Below are positions 51,215-63,200 of a stretch of 64,000 bases of DNA, in pieces (the stretch's first letter is position 1; each line of letters begins with the position of its first letter). The notes below the pieces were generated by a model that searched no databases, was not told the DNA's origin, and was given only the letters and a program-made list of their open reading frames with translations. Position numbers and translations under genes: made by a program. The stretch spans positions 6,862,953 through 6,926,952 of the forward strand of contig RPFO01000079.1 of NCBI GenBank assembly GCA_009746045.1. The letters are read 5' to 3'. The DNA comes from Mesostigma viride. Its lineage: Eukaryota > Streptophyta > Mesostigmatophyceae > Mesostigmatales > Mesostigmataceae.

Positions 51215-54200
51215 ATGGCGGCATCGACGGCTGACACGGGGCCCGGGGTAGGCCGGCCTGACTATCTTTGGAGGGGAGACCCTGGGTGGGTGGGCGCTGA
51301 TCTGACAGGTGCGGAGCCGTGGGAGAGTTTGATGGGGATGGATGAGGGGGGGTTGGAGGGGGAGGCGGCGAATGGTACCAGGATGGAGGGGTTGGGTGGG
51401 GAGGAGTGGTGTGGGGGCAGACCCACCGGCGCTTCTGGAGAAGGCATGAGTGAGGCCAGGGGATGGGGTGGGGAGGTGAGCAGGTTCGGGGCTGAGGAAG
51501 AGGCGGCAGAGGGGAAGGGCTCCGAGGAGCAAGAGGGGGGTGTTGAGGATGACGATGATGACGATGGTGACGAGGAGGAGTATGAGGGCTCTGAGGAGGC
51601 TGAGGCTGAGGCTGAGGAAGAAGAAGGGGAAGGGAAAGGGGAAGAGGAAGAGGAAGAGCAAGAGGAAGAGGAAGAGGAAGAGGAAGAGGAAGAGGAAGAG
51701 GAAGAGGAAGAGGAAGAGGAAGAGGAAGAGGAAGAGGAAGAGGAAGAGGAAGAGGAAGAGGAAGAGGAAGAGGAAGAGGAAGAGGAAGAGGAAGAGGAAG
51801 AGGAAGAGGAAGAGGAAGAGGAAGAGGAAGAGGAAGAGGAAGAGGAAGAGGAAGAGGGAGAGGGAGAGGGAGAGGCAGAGGGAGAGGGAGAGAAAGAGGA
51901 AGAGGAAGAGGAAGAGAGAGAGAAAGAGGAAAAGGGAGTGGAAGAGGGATTGTTGGGAGCAGAAGAACAAGAAACAGAGGAAGAGGAAGAAGAGGACGAG
52001 AATGCAGACAGTGATCCAACGGAGGAAGAAAGCGAGGGAAGCAAGCATGCCGCAGGCGAGGACGAAATTGGTATCAGGGATTTTGGGGCTGAAATGGAGC
52101 CACTGTCATTGCAGGGGGTGAGGAAAGAAGAGGTGAATGAGAATCTTGATGGCGGGGAAGAAAGGGATGACACGGAGCATAAATTAAGCGCAATCTGGGA
52201 CTACGATTCTGACCAGGACCAGTTTCTTGTCCAGTGGGCGGGCTGCCGTGAGTTCACGTGGGAAATGCGGGGCAATCTCCTGCCGGGCACGGCGAAATTG
52301 GTGGCCGCGTTCGAGAAGAAATATGAGGCGGAGCAGGCCAAGCAGCGGCGTGGCTGGAGGAAGGGGGACGAGTGGGTGGTGGAGAAGATCCTATGGCGCA
52401 AGCTGCACATGGAAGGGGTCGGCCGGGGCAAGAAAAGAGGAGTCCTCAAGTGGCTCATCAAGTGGAAGGGTTGGCTCATCCCGACGTGGGAGCCCAAAGA
52501 CTGCCTCATCCCGGGCTGCGAGGAGCTCTTTGGAAAGTTTGAGAAGGAGTGGGCGGCCAAAGGGCGCAAAAGGAAGTGGTCGGTGGCCGCCCCCCCTGGG
52601 ACCAGGGCGGGGCGCAGGGAGGGAAATTCAAAGGGCAAGAAGCCGGCGAGGGGGGGTGACGGCGGGCGGAAGAAAAGGCGGGCGGCCGGCCATCGGTCAA
52701 GCGGTGCGGTGCCTCCTGGTGAGGAGGGGGGGGGCGTGGGAGGGGTTGGTGGGGCTGAGGAGGGCCGGTATGACTTCCTCCAGACCGAGCTTGGCGATGT
52801 GTATGACACGGAGGGGGCGAGCTTGACGGGCAAAGACGCGCGGCTATGGGAGAAGAGTAAGGCTGTGGCACGGGGCGGGGCGAGGAGCGACGTGGGCATC
52901 CCTGCAAATCTCAAGGTCGTTGAGGTGGGTGCGGGGAGATGTGCACTTGGAGTTGAGTGCAGGTGTGGCAGTGGTGTTGGATATGTGCAGGCGTGTCTAT
53001 GTTTGTTGAGTACGTGCAGGTGTGGGTGTGGCTTTGTTGTTGAGTATGTTTGTAAGCGTGGCTACATTGTTGAGTATCTGTGCAACTGCGGCTACATTAT
53101 TGAGCGTGGGTAGGGATGGTTGCCCCCTCTTGAGACTGAAGGTAAGGCTCTCTCCACCCTCTTAAAGTTTGGGATCCAGTGGTTGCCCTGCACAAGCCAG
53201 GGCCCACAACCAGGGGTGGTTGCAATCAGTCATAAATATCAGTCTGGAACCTCGGCGCCGAACGGCAAGGGAAGTCAGGCCTGTTTTCGTTACTAACAGT
53301 TGCTTCTCTAAAGCCCAAGGGCTAACGAGAAGCACGTAACAGGCTCCAATTATAACCAGCATTGTCAGCGCCTCTGTGCTACCTGCTGCGTCGGCACCAT
53401 GGGGCGCAGGTGTACGCGGGTGCCGGTGGGATGCACATGCAAGGGAGGGCCCGGCTGAGAGGTCTACCCGAGGAGGGCCCTACCACCCCTTCTCCCTCTT
53501 CTCCTTCCCTGTCTCCATCTTCCTATCCTCCCGCTGCTGCTACGGCTGCTACTTGCATCCCCAACGAGTTTAGTATCGAGACCGTTGCGGCGATAGAGAT
53601 CAACCGCGACGCGGCCGCCACCTACAAGCTCAACCACCCCGGCACCGACGTGTACAATATGGGCATTCACCGATATATGGCCACCGTGCGCCGGCTGACG
53701 CTTCTGCGGGACACTTATTCGGACGACTCCCAGCGGCGGGCACCCCAGGAACCGCCACCGCCGCTCCAGACGAAAGGAAAGGGGAACGGTGAAACGACGG
53801 CCTCCGAACCGATGCCACCGACCCGAGAGGAGGAGAATGGCCGAACGACTGCGACTGGACCGGATGAGGGGGCACCAGGGCCGATCCGAGGAAGGGGGCA
53901 ACGGGTCGGACGGAGGGGGGGGGTCCCCTCCGCCGGGCCATCAGCAGCAAGCCTGGCCAGGAACGGGAGCGGTTGTGGGCTGCGAGGTGCCTGTGGCCTA
54001 GGGACAGCGGAGGCGCGCATGGCAAGGGGGAAGGGGGTAGCGTCCGCACAGCCGGGGGAGAAGGGTAGCGGGCGGAATCTGCTAGTGGTTGGCAAAGAGG
54101 AGGACGAGGAGGAGGTGGTCCATGGCTTCCGGATTTGGTTCCCTGCAGCGCTGGCCCCTCGGCGTGAGAGGGTGGGTGGGGCGACGGAGACCAAGGGGAA

Positions 54201-57200
54201 GGGGAAGCGAGCAGGGGGAAGGGCGAGGAAAGCGGGGGAAGAGGAGGAGGAGGCGGAGGAGTGGGCGGAGGAGGAGGAGGAAGAGGGGGAGAAGGAGGAA
54301 GAGGAGGAGGAGGAAGGGGGCGTTGCGGTGGGGAGAGGTCGGATGCTGCGTCGCGAAGGGAAAGGGGGTGGGATGCCGCAGGCGAAAGGGGACGGGGCGC
54401 AGCAGGAAAAGGGGAAGGAGAGGGTGCATCCGAAGAAGAAGACCAAGGCGGGGGGCAAGACCCCGAAGACCTCTCAGTCGATGCAGGAAATGGACGATGT
54501 AACGTTGCTGCAGTACCGGGGGGAGGTCCCGCTTCCATGGGTGGAGTTCCTGGTGGGTGGCACGGCCGATTGGCTGCACGGATGGGGGCATATGGTGTTT
54601 CCCTACTTTAGGCTTGGCTTTGTTTTGCTCTACTTTTTGGCGGAGTCCCCAGTGGGTCCTGCCACTGAGTGGCTGTCTGATAGGGATGTTCATTAGGAAC
54701 GCATCATCTCCTAGAGTTGGCTAGGGCAGGTTCGCCAGTCAACTGTGACGCAGTCTACATGCTGGTTTTCACCATGCTCTTGGGTGGCCTTATTCCCGGT
54801 GGGTGGAGCGACCGAGTGGCGGCGGTGGTGGTGGGAGGCGTTCTCATACATGCATTTTCTAGAATATTGTAATTATTATATTACTACCCTTTGCTTCAGT
54901 AGTATGGTGTGATTGTAAAGCCGTCGCATGATAATGCTTAGAGGTATGTTCTTAATTAATTAATGATAATGCTTGCACCAGCCCCGGCATACCCCCGGTG
55001 CCTGAACAACAGCGACAGTTGTTGTTGTGCAGTTGCTCTAAACGACGGGCTGTCTGAATGGTGAGGTATTCTAACAAACTGCCAGCATTTGCCTCAGGAC
55101 ATCATGACCCTAGCACACCTCGTGCAACTGGGAGCATTCGGTATGGCATGTACTTGTGACAATTTGCTTCGGCAAGGTGTTATAATCACCAGGGCGGGCT
55201 CGAACCTTGCGATCTAGTCCATGTCAACATGATCGTTGATGTTCTTTCTGTTGCTTCCCTTGGTTGCTTCTTTGTCATGGTTCTCGGTGTCGGCCTCATC
55301 GCATTGCCAGGTAAGCAAGCGCGGCTGCAAGCAGCGCCGCTGGCTGAAGGATTGCCCCAGCCCCGCGCGCATGGCAGCCGCCGGCAAGTACATCGCGTCG
55401 GAAGAGTTCCAGCACATATCCAGCACATCGTGTCAGAAGGCCTTTCCTCTCCCTGGCCAGGTGCACGTCATCATTGGCGGGCCTCCATGTCAGGTACATG
55501 CCCTAGGATATTCCTGTTGTGGCTCACATGAGTAAGACTATGAGAAGAGGAAGAATGAGAAGACGCGGACCTGTTTCCAAAGGTGATGAAATTTCTCTAA
55601 AGGCTGAGTAGGAGGGTGTCGTTCTTGGTACTCGTGCCTGCTGCTTTGGTACCGGTACTAGTAATATTAAGTACTATGGCTAGCCGCTAGCGTGCCCATT
55701 TACGTCCTAGTGGTTGACCCATCAGCCATGGGCATGTCAACCTGATGTTGGTCATGAACCCTTCTTTAATCGCAACAAGTTTCTCATTCCTACTCGATAT
55801 AGTAATGTGTTTCTCAAATGCGCCTTGTATCCGTAATGGTACCAGGGCTAGGGAACTTAACCCCCTTGAACGTATCGCCCTCGTGGAGCCTGGCATGATA
55901 CACGAGCTAAGTCTGTCCTGTCATGTCTTGCGCGCTCCCCCTTGTGCCCTACCTGTGGCCGCCGCCACGTGTGCAGGGCTGGAGCGGCTACAACGCATAC
56001 CGGCCGATCGCCAAGGAGGGCGACAGGGACCCCCTGGGAACCCTGCTGGAGCACAGGGAGAACCGCCTGCTGATGCGCTTCCTCGAGGCCGTCTGGGTCT
56101 TCGAGCCGGCCTTTGTGGTCATGGAGGAGGTGGGCTGGCTTGGTGGTTTGTGGCACCGAATTGTGGTTTGTGGCAAACACATGATCTGAACGTAGGTGAT
56201 GTCTTTCAAACTGGGGGGAGTTGCTGTGGTCATGAAGTAGGTGGGCTGGTATCATGTTATTCTGGAATACAGGGTATGGTTAACTGGTTATAGTTCCTAG
56301 AGGAGGTGAGGTGTTTTCTGTGGCATGTGGGACATCGGGTATGTTTTCTACGATCCTGCGCGTTGTATGTAGTGTCTGGTTTCTGTGGCATGTGGGACAT
56401 GGCGTATGTTTTCTACGATCCTGCGCTTTCTATGTAGTGTCTGGTTTCTGTGTAGTATATGCTTTCTATGTAGTATATGCTTTCTATGTAGTATATGCTT
56501 TCTATGTAGTATATGGTTACTATGTATCCTACTCTTTCTATGTAGATTATGGTTTCTGTGGCATGTGGAAGATAAGGCATGGTTTCTAGCCTTGGAGGAG
56601 GTGGGCCGGGTTTGCAGAAGACCTTTTGTGAACGAGCTTAGGGGGCTGTGTGGCTCTCGAGGAGGCTATTGAGGAGGTAGGCGGGCAGCCTTTGTGGTCA
56701 TAGAGGATGCTGGGGGGCCTTGCAGTTGTGGAAAGCATGGGTTATTCGTGGTAATTGACGATGCGAGGGGGCTTTGGGGATTGTGAAAATGTGAGGTGGT
56801 GTGTGGTTGTGGAGGTGTTGGGCCGGCACGACAATGCTCCCTGTTTGAGATGGTCATCCCTTACCCTGAAGACATCAACCCTTACCCACAAACTTACCCA
56901 CAAAATGTCCTCGGCCTCAGAAGGCCAAGTGTTACCCCGAGGCTCCTTTTAATTGATGGCAGCAAGCGGACCGTGGGGGACTCGCAGAGCACTTTTCGTG
57001 CTTTACATCCCTGTGTGTGTCTCTCAACGAGATGTGAGCAGAGACTCCCGGCTGCTTCTCTCATGCCTGAAGGCAAGCCGCAGGCTCTCATGAAGCGGGT
57101 AGGCCCCAAATATGGTACCCCTGAACTCTGGTTCCACACAGCATGCCTGTTTCAGGCAACTCTGACGCGGCCACCACACAACCGCCCGTGTCTCCATGGA

Positions 57201-60200
57201 CAATGGCACCTGGCATCCCCCCCCTGCAGGTGCCCGACGTTGGCAAGGGCGACGGCAAAGTCTTGGAATGGATCACCCAGTCTTTCGTCGAGCGCGGCTA
57301 TCGGTTGAATGTGAGTGTTAAGCGCCAGCTGTGCACAGACACACTGATGTCTAGCTAGCAAAAGTGTCTCGCTGTTGATGTAGTAGAAAGCTGATGGTGT
57401 AGTAGTACTCCTCTACTGTGCTCCCTGGCTCCGCTTGTCCCCGTGGGAACGGTGCCATTTACGGATGCCAGTAAACCCTCGCTTACACCGCCGTCGTTGC
57501 TGAGTGTGTGTGTGTGTGTGTGTGTGAAGATGAAGGGAGAATGGTTGTTGCTTGGGTGTGGCGTAATGCTGGCCCCGCTCATGCGCAGGGTATCTAGGAT
57601 ATCTTGTATTAAGGATGACCATAGTACTACATGTTGATGACCACTAGGATATCTTATATTAATGATGACCATAGTACTACATGTTGATGGCCACTAGGAT
57701 ATCTTATATTAATGATGACCATAGTACTACATGTTGATGACCACAATAAATAATGATGTATTACAGTTACACATACGTAGTCATGGTATCAATAACCTAG
57801 TCATGGTATCAATAACCAGTTAGGACCTGAGAGCACGAAAGCGGTAATATTGGTTGCTTGCGAGCACGAGTGTGTTGTTGGCAATGAATTGCTTCCTCAT
57901 TAGAAAATAGGTTTACCCTTTATCAACACGTTCCTCTCACCGGCTGCGCCGCCAGTGACCGTTGGGTGCAGACCGTTGGCCCGAGGCCGCACGATGACAG
58001 GTAGCAGTCTAGTCACCGCATCGTGTGATCACACATCACTCCACTATACAGTATGTTCCCTATCTAGGATACTCTAGTACCGTCCAATGGCAGGACACTA
58101 CGTATACTGGGTACTGACATCTGTCACGTACCCCAGTACCCAAAGTACTGACGTACCTATCTAGGGAAACATACGTGACTCGACTAGCCATCCTATCTGA
58201 ATAGCCCACGTGGTATTTATATGCACATACCAAGGTAGGTTTACAAGGCTTATTCATACGTTGTATTCACAATGCCTTTGAGACTTAGTCTGCTGCAAAG
58301 CATGGAGACTAACTTAACCCAGTCATGGTATCAATAACCCAGTCATGGTATCAATAACCAAGTCATGGTATCAATAACCAAGTCATGGTTTGATGACCAT
58401 GGTGCACACAAGCACTTGTATGCGACGGACATGTCTTCATTCGTGTCCCCATGTCTCCATGCATCGCAGGCATGGTGGGTCGTATGAAAGTTGCAGCCCG
58501 CTTCCCTTCCTCAACGCGTGTTTGCTCCCCTCTGCCCCCTGCCCCCCCCCCCCCCCCCCCCCCCCCCGCTTCCCAATCCCCTCGTACCAACCCACCCCGC
58601 ATTCCGTGCACCCCCCCCAACCAACTAACCAACCGACCGACCGACCGGCCGACCGACCGACCAACCGACCGACCGACCAACCAACCGACCGACCGACCGA
58701 CCGACCGACCGACCGACCGACCGACCGACCGACCGACCGACCGACCGACCGACCGACCGACCGACCGACCGACCGACCGACCGACGACCGACCGACCGAC
58801 CGACCGACCGACCGACCGACCGACCGACCGACCGACCGACCGACCGACCGACCGACCGACCGACCGACCGACCGACCGACCGACCGACCGACCGACCGAC
58901 CGACCGACCGACCGACCGACCGACCGACCGACCGACCGACCGACCGACCGACCGACCGACCGACCGACCAACCGACCGACCGACCGACCGACCGACCGAC
59001 CGACCGACCCATGATCAATACATCCGGTACCCCCAGATCGAGAAACGCCTGCAGACAGGGTCCATGGGCTGCCCCCAAACGCGCGAGCGCCTTATCCTGA
59101 TGGCGGCCCGCGACCCCATCCCAGTCCCAGGCATGCCCCGCCCAATCTGCGCCCCCCACGAGGAGCACAAGACCAAAGTAAACATCGCGTTCACCAGAAG
59201 CCACCTGGCCAACCCGGTCCCTGTGGACCGCGCCTCGCTGGCTCGTTTTGATTGGAAAGAGATCGCGGAGCCCACTGTCGAAGCGATGGCACCAGTGGCA
59301 ACGGCTTCTGGAAAGGGAAAGGCGACCAGGGAGGGAAGGATGAAGGATGAGATGCTGCCGGCGGCCAGTCAAGTTCTGAAGGAGGCTGCTGCAGTGCCGT
59401 CTGCTGGATCGAAGTACGTTCAGAATCTGACACCACTCCCTCGGGCTCGGAAAGCAACGGCAGTTGACACGCCGTCTGTGGCGGCGTTGGCCACTAGGGC
59501 CATCGATGCCGCCGTTGTGGCGATCGAGGCCGCCGGAGCCGCCGTAGCAGCGGGAGGGGGAGGAAGCCAAGGAGCAGGAGAGAGAGCCAGCGGAGCGGAC
59601 GTAATGATGGCGACCGCTACAGCAGCCGCCGCTGCAGCAGCCACCGCCGCCGCAGCCGCCGCAGTGGTAGCGACCAGGGTGCGAGCCACAGGACAGGTGG
59701 CAGCGGCAGGCAGCGCATTGGAGCGAGCGTGCGGAGGAGGGCCCGAGGACTTTATTGCGGTCGCGGACAGTAGCATTAGCTCCTGGGGGGACGCCAGCAG
59801 TCCCGCTGGATCCTGTGGTAATGCTGGCGGCTGTGGTGCTGTGGCTGGAGGCGGCAAGCTTGGGGGCCCAGTCCACTCTGGCTCCCATGCCGCGGCCAGC
59901 GATTGGTGCAGTCAGTTTGAGGGGCCGGCTCAACCGCCAGAGCCTCCCTTACGTGGTTTGGTCTTGGGTGACGCGATCTCATGCGACCTTCCCCGCCACG
60001 CAGAGAGTTACCGCCGCAGATTGAAGAAGGCGGAGGAGAAGAAGTGCTACTACACGGGGCCACCCCCCACCGTGTACATTCAGTACCTGCGGCAGGTGGG
60101 TGCCGCTTCGTACAACATAGTAGCGACGTCAAGTGGGGGTTGCCGCATGGCTCAGAGGGTTTAGCCGCATGGATGACAGGGTTTGCAGCAGGTGGGTGAT

Positions 60201-63200
60201 GCGGGCAGTGGCATCCGTGGCAGTTACTCTAGCGATGATTTCGGGTGGCGATTATCGTCTCTTTGGTTGTATGGGTGGTGTGGCATGAGGCGAGCCAGGG
60301 ACTATCCTGGGACGGGTTTGCGTAGCACGCTGTGTGGGCACAGGACTTGGTGAGGGCGCTGTGGGTCCCCATACACGTGTGCATGCAGCATGCACACGGG
60401 ATGTGTGATTGGCAGAGAGATGCTTTCGAGAAGGGTGGGGCGCGCGATTTTGGCCAGGGCAGTGGCGATATTGGCCTCTTTTAGATAGGGATGAATTAGG
60501 TAGTGTAGCAGTGCTAACAGATATTGTAGATAGGGAATCGTTTGTGTCAGAAGACCTTCATGTTCTCTGTAGTGGGGGTAGGGTGTCTGGTGGTGCCTGT
60601 GCGTGGAGCTCTGTAGTCCGGACTGCCTAGAATTGGCTAGAATTCGAACGGATGGAAGAAGGGGGCAGCCGTTGGGGAGGAATAGGAGACCAGCTTTTGG
60701 TCCCAGGCATTCATGAGACGTCTTCCTTCCCTGGATTGTAACCAACCATGGGGTCCTTTGTGCAAGGGCCACGACAGGCAACTGGTATATCAACTTAGCC
60801 TGGGTCAGTCATGTCCAATTTCTTACTTGCCCACCGGCCTGCCTGGATAGGGAGCATGGGTGGTACTTGGTTGCCAATGGTTTACAATAATTAGTCATAA
60901 TGTAAGAAGTTATAGCGTAACGCATCCCGCATACTGTGTAGTCTTCTACTGCTATCATATTAGTTATAGCGTAACGCACCCCGCATACTGTGTAGCCTTC
61001 TACTGCTATCATATTAGTTATAGCGAAACGCACCCCGCCTACTGTGTAGCCTTCTACTGCTATTATATTAGTTATAGCGTAACGCACACCGCATGCTGTG
61101 TAGCCTTCTACTGCTATCATATTAGTTATAGCGTAAAGCACCCCGCCTACTGTGTAGCATTCTACTGCTATTATATTATATTTGGCCCATGCAACATGCC
61201 CACCCCACAATGGCAGAGATGGGATCACCAAGATGCATGGCCCCACAGTTACCCCCTCCTTCCCTTCCACCGCCCCCACTAGGCAATCCCCCCTGAAAGC
61301 GACGCCTATTTCTACACCCAGCGCCGGGCGCTAACAGTTTGCGCTCAGCCTTTTGAATACGACGCGATCCTGATCTCAATTGTGGCTCTGACGCGTGCGC
61401 CAGATGTCCCAAGTTGGCATCACCTAAACTTATCTGGGATCCTACGTAAGGGATCCTACGTAATTATCATATTATTATATATATTAACACTACTATATAT
61501 TACTATGGATCCTACGTAAGGGATCCTTCGTAATTATCATATTATTATATATATATTAATACTACTATATATTACTATGGATCCTACGTAAGGGATCCTA
61601 AGGAATGCTTACCCCAACCGAATCAGGTCAGGCTGCGACACATGGATTGGCCTTTCTCCCCCCATGCCCACCCACACACCTCGCGTGCCCCAACAGGGAT
61701 GTGAATCATGCGATGCTACCACCCGCAACCACGTCATCAGCGAGCTCAACCAGGTCGACATACTCCGCATCCGCACCATCCCGTTCGGCGTCCCCAACGC
61801 CAACTGGCGCCAGATGGGTGGCCTGACGTCTTGCATGCTGATGCCCAAGATGCTGGTCTTCTCCCCCCGCGACTGGGAACGCCATCAGATCGGGGGGGCA
61901 CGTGACAAAGAGGGGGGGCGGGCGGACAAAAGGGGGGATGGGCGTCACAAAAGGGGGGGGAGGATCGAGTACGCGTGCCGTGTGCCCGCGTACATGCGCG
62001 TGCACGACCCAGCATCCCCCCAGGGTGAAGAAGAGGACAAGCGCATGCGCGCCGGCGAGCGAATGCCGAGGCTCAAGAACGGATGGGCGCTGCTCCCGCA
62101 CCGGCTGCCGCTCATCCCATTTATGTGCTTGTCCAAGGAGTTGGGCAAGGATGACAACGGCTTCGGGCGAATCGAGTTGGGCTTTCCGAACCCGACGGTG
62201 CACTCGGTCGACGAGCCGAATTGGCACCGGAACTTGGTTCCGTGGGCGCCCGAGTGAGTGGCCGCTGACGTCAGCGTAGGGTGGGATTGTGGCAGTGAGG
62301 CTGGCAGCTTTTCCTCTTTCGTATTATATTTCTTTTAAGAGTGCGCTTACAATGTAGTAATGGAGTGCTTTCTCCCGCCATGAGATGATGGAAATATAAC
62401 ACCGAGGCTGTCAGGTTTTCCCTTAAATAATAGTTTGGTAACCGCTATGAGTGCAATGTGCAAGGAGTGAGGTTGGTTCCTTGTGGGGGAGTGATGCCGC
62501 GGACACCTCTCCGCATGGATATCCCAAAGATCCTCTGGGTGGCCGGGACATTCAGGTGAACTTGTCCAGTTTTAAAATTTGTCCCAGCTTCAGATATTGT
62601 CGAGCCCACAACGCCCCACGTTCAGATCCGGATCCACACGTCAAAAAAGAACTCCAAAGGATTGCAGATCCTCCTGGGTACGCTCACGGGTCATCTTGTA
62701 CAAGTCTTTCCTTTCACGGATTTATTTACTTATTTTTCATTTTCACGTACTTTAATTTTTTTATTTTCATTTTGTTTGTCATTTATACGATCCTGTGCAG
62801 GAATCCTAATAATTTGCCAAGATGGATTATCATTCTGATTGGCTAATCCCGTTGTTCCCGCCCCGCCCTTGTAAAAAAAAACAAAAAGAGAAAAAACTAT
62901 GCACTAAAACCCACCCTTGTGTTGTGGTTTGATTGCGCGCCAAAAACAACCACCCTGCAGGGTCCTGTCCATCCGCCACCGCGCGCGCATCCAGGGCTTC
63001 CCCGACAACTTCACCTTTCTGGGCAGCGTCGCCTCCCAGTCCAAGCAGGTGGCTAACAGCGTCAGCCCGCAGCTTACCAAGGCGCTCGTGCGGTCTCTGC
63101 TGGTCGCGGTTGCGCGACACCACCTGGACATGGCCGGCCAGGGACCTTGTCCATCCGCAGCTGCTCCACCCGGACCCCCCCCACCAGGAAGCGTCCGAGC

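Noticed and set aside
53464-54538. Long Pro/Ser-rich minus-strand frames opposite the methyltransferase exon 2
   Set aside because: Shadows of the GC- and purine-rich coding strand, which carries the conserved motif I region.
55180-55245. Possible tRNA (B-box GGTTCGAGCCC on the minus strand)
   Set aside because: No matching A-box, anticodon stem or acceptor stem could be drawn around it.
58390-59933. Long Arg-Pro-Thr-Asp and Gly-Arg-Ser-Val frames through (GACC)n
   Set aside because: Product of the tetranucleotide repeat; the real coding exon begins at 59037 in a different, conserved frame.
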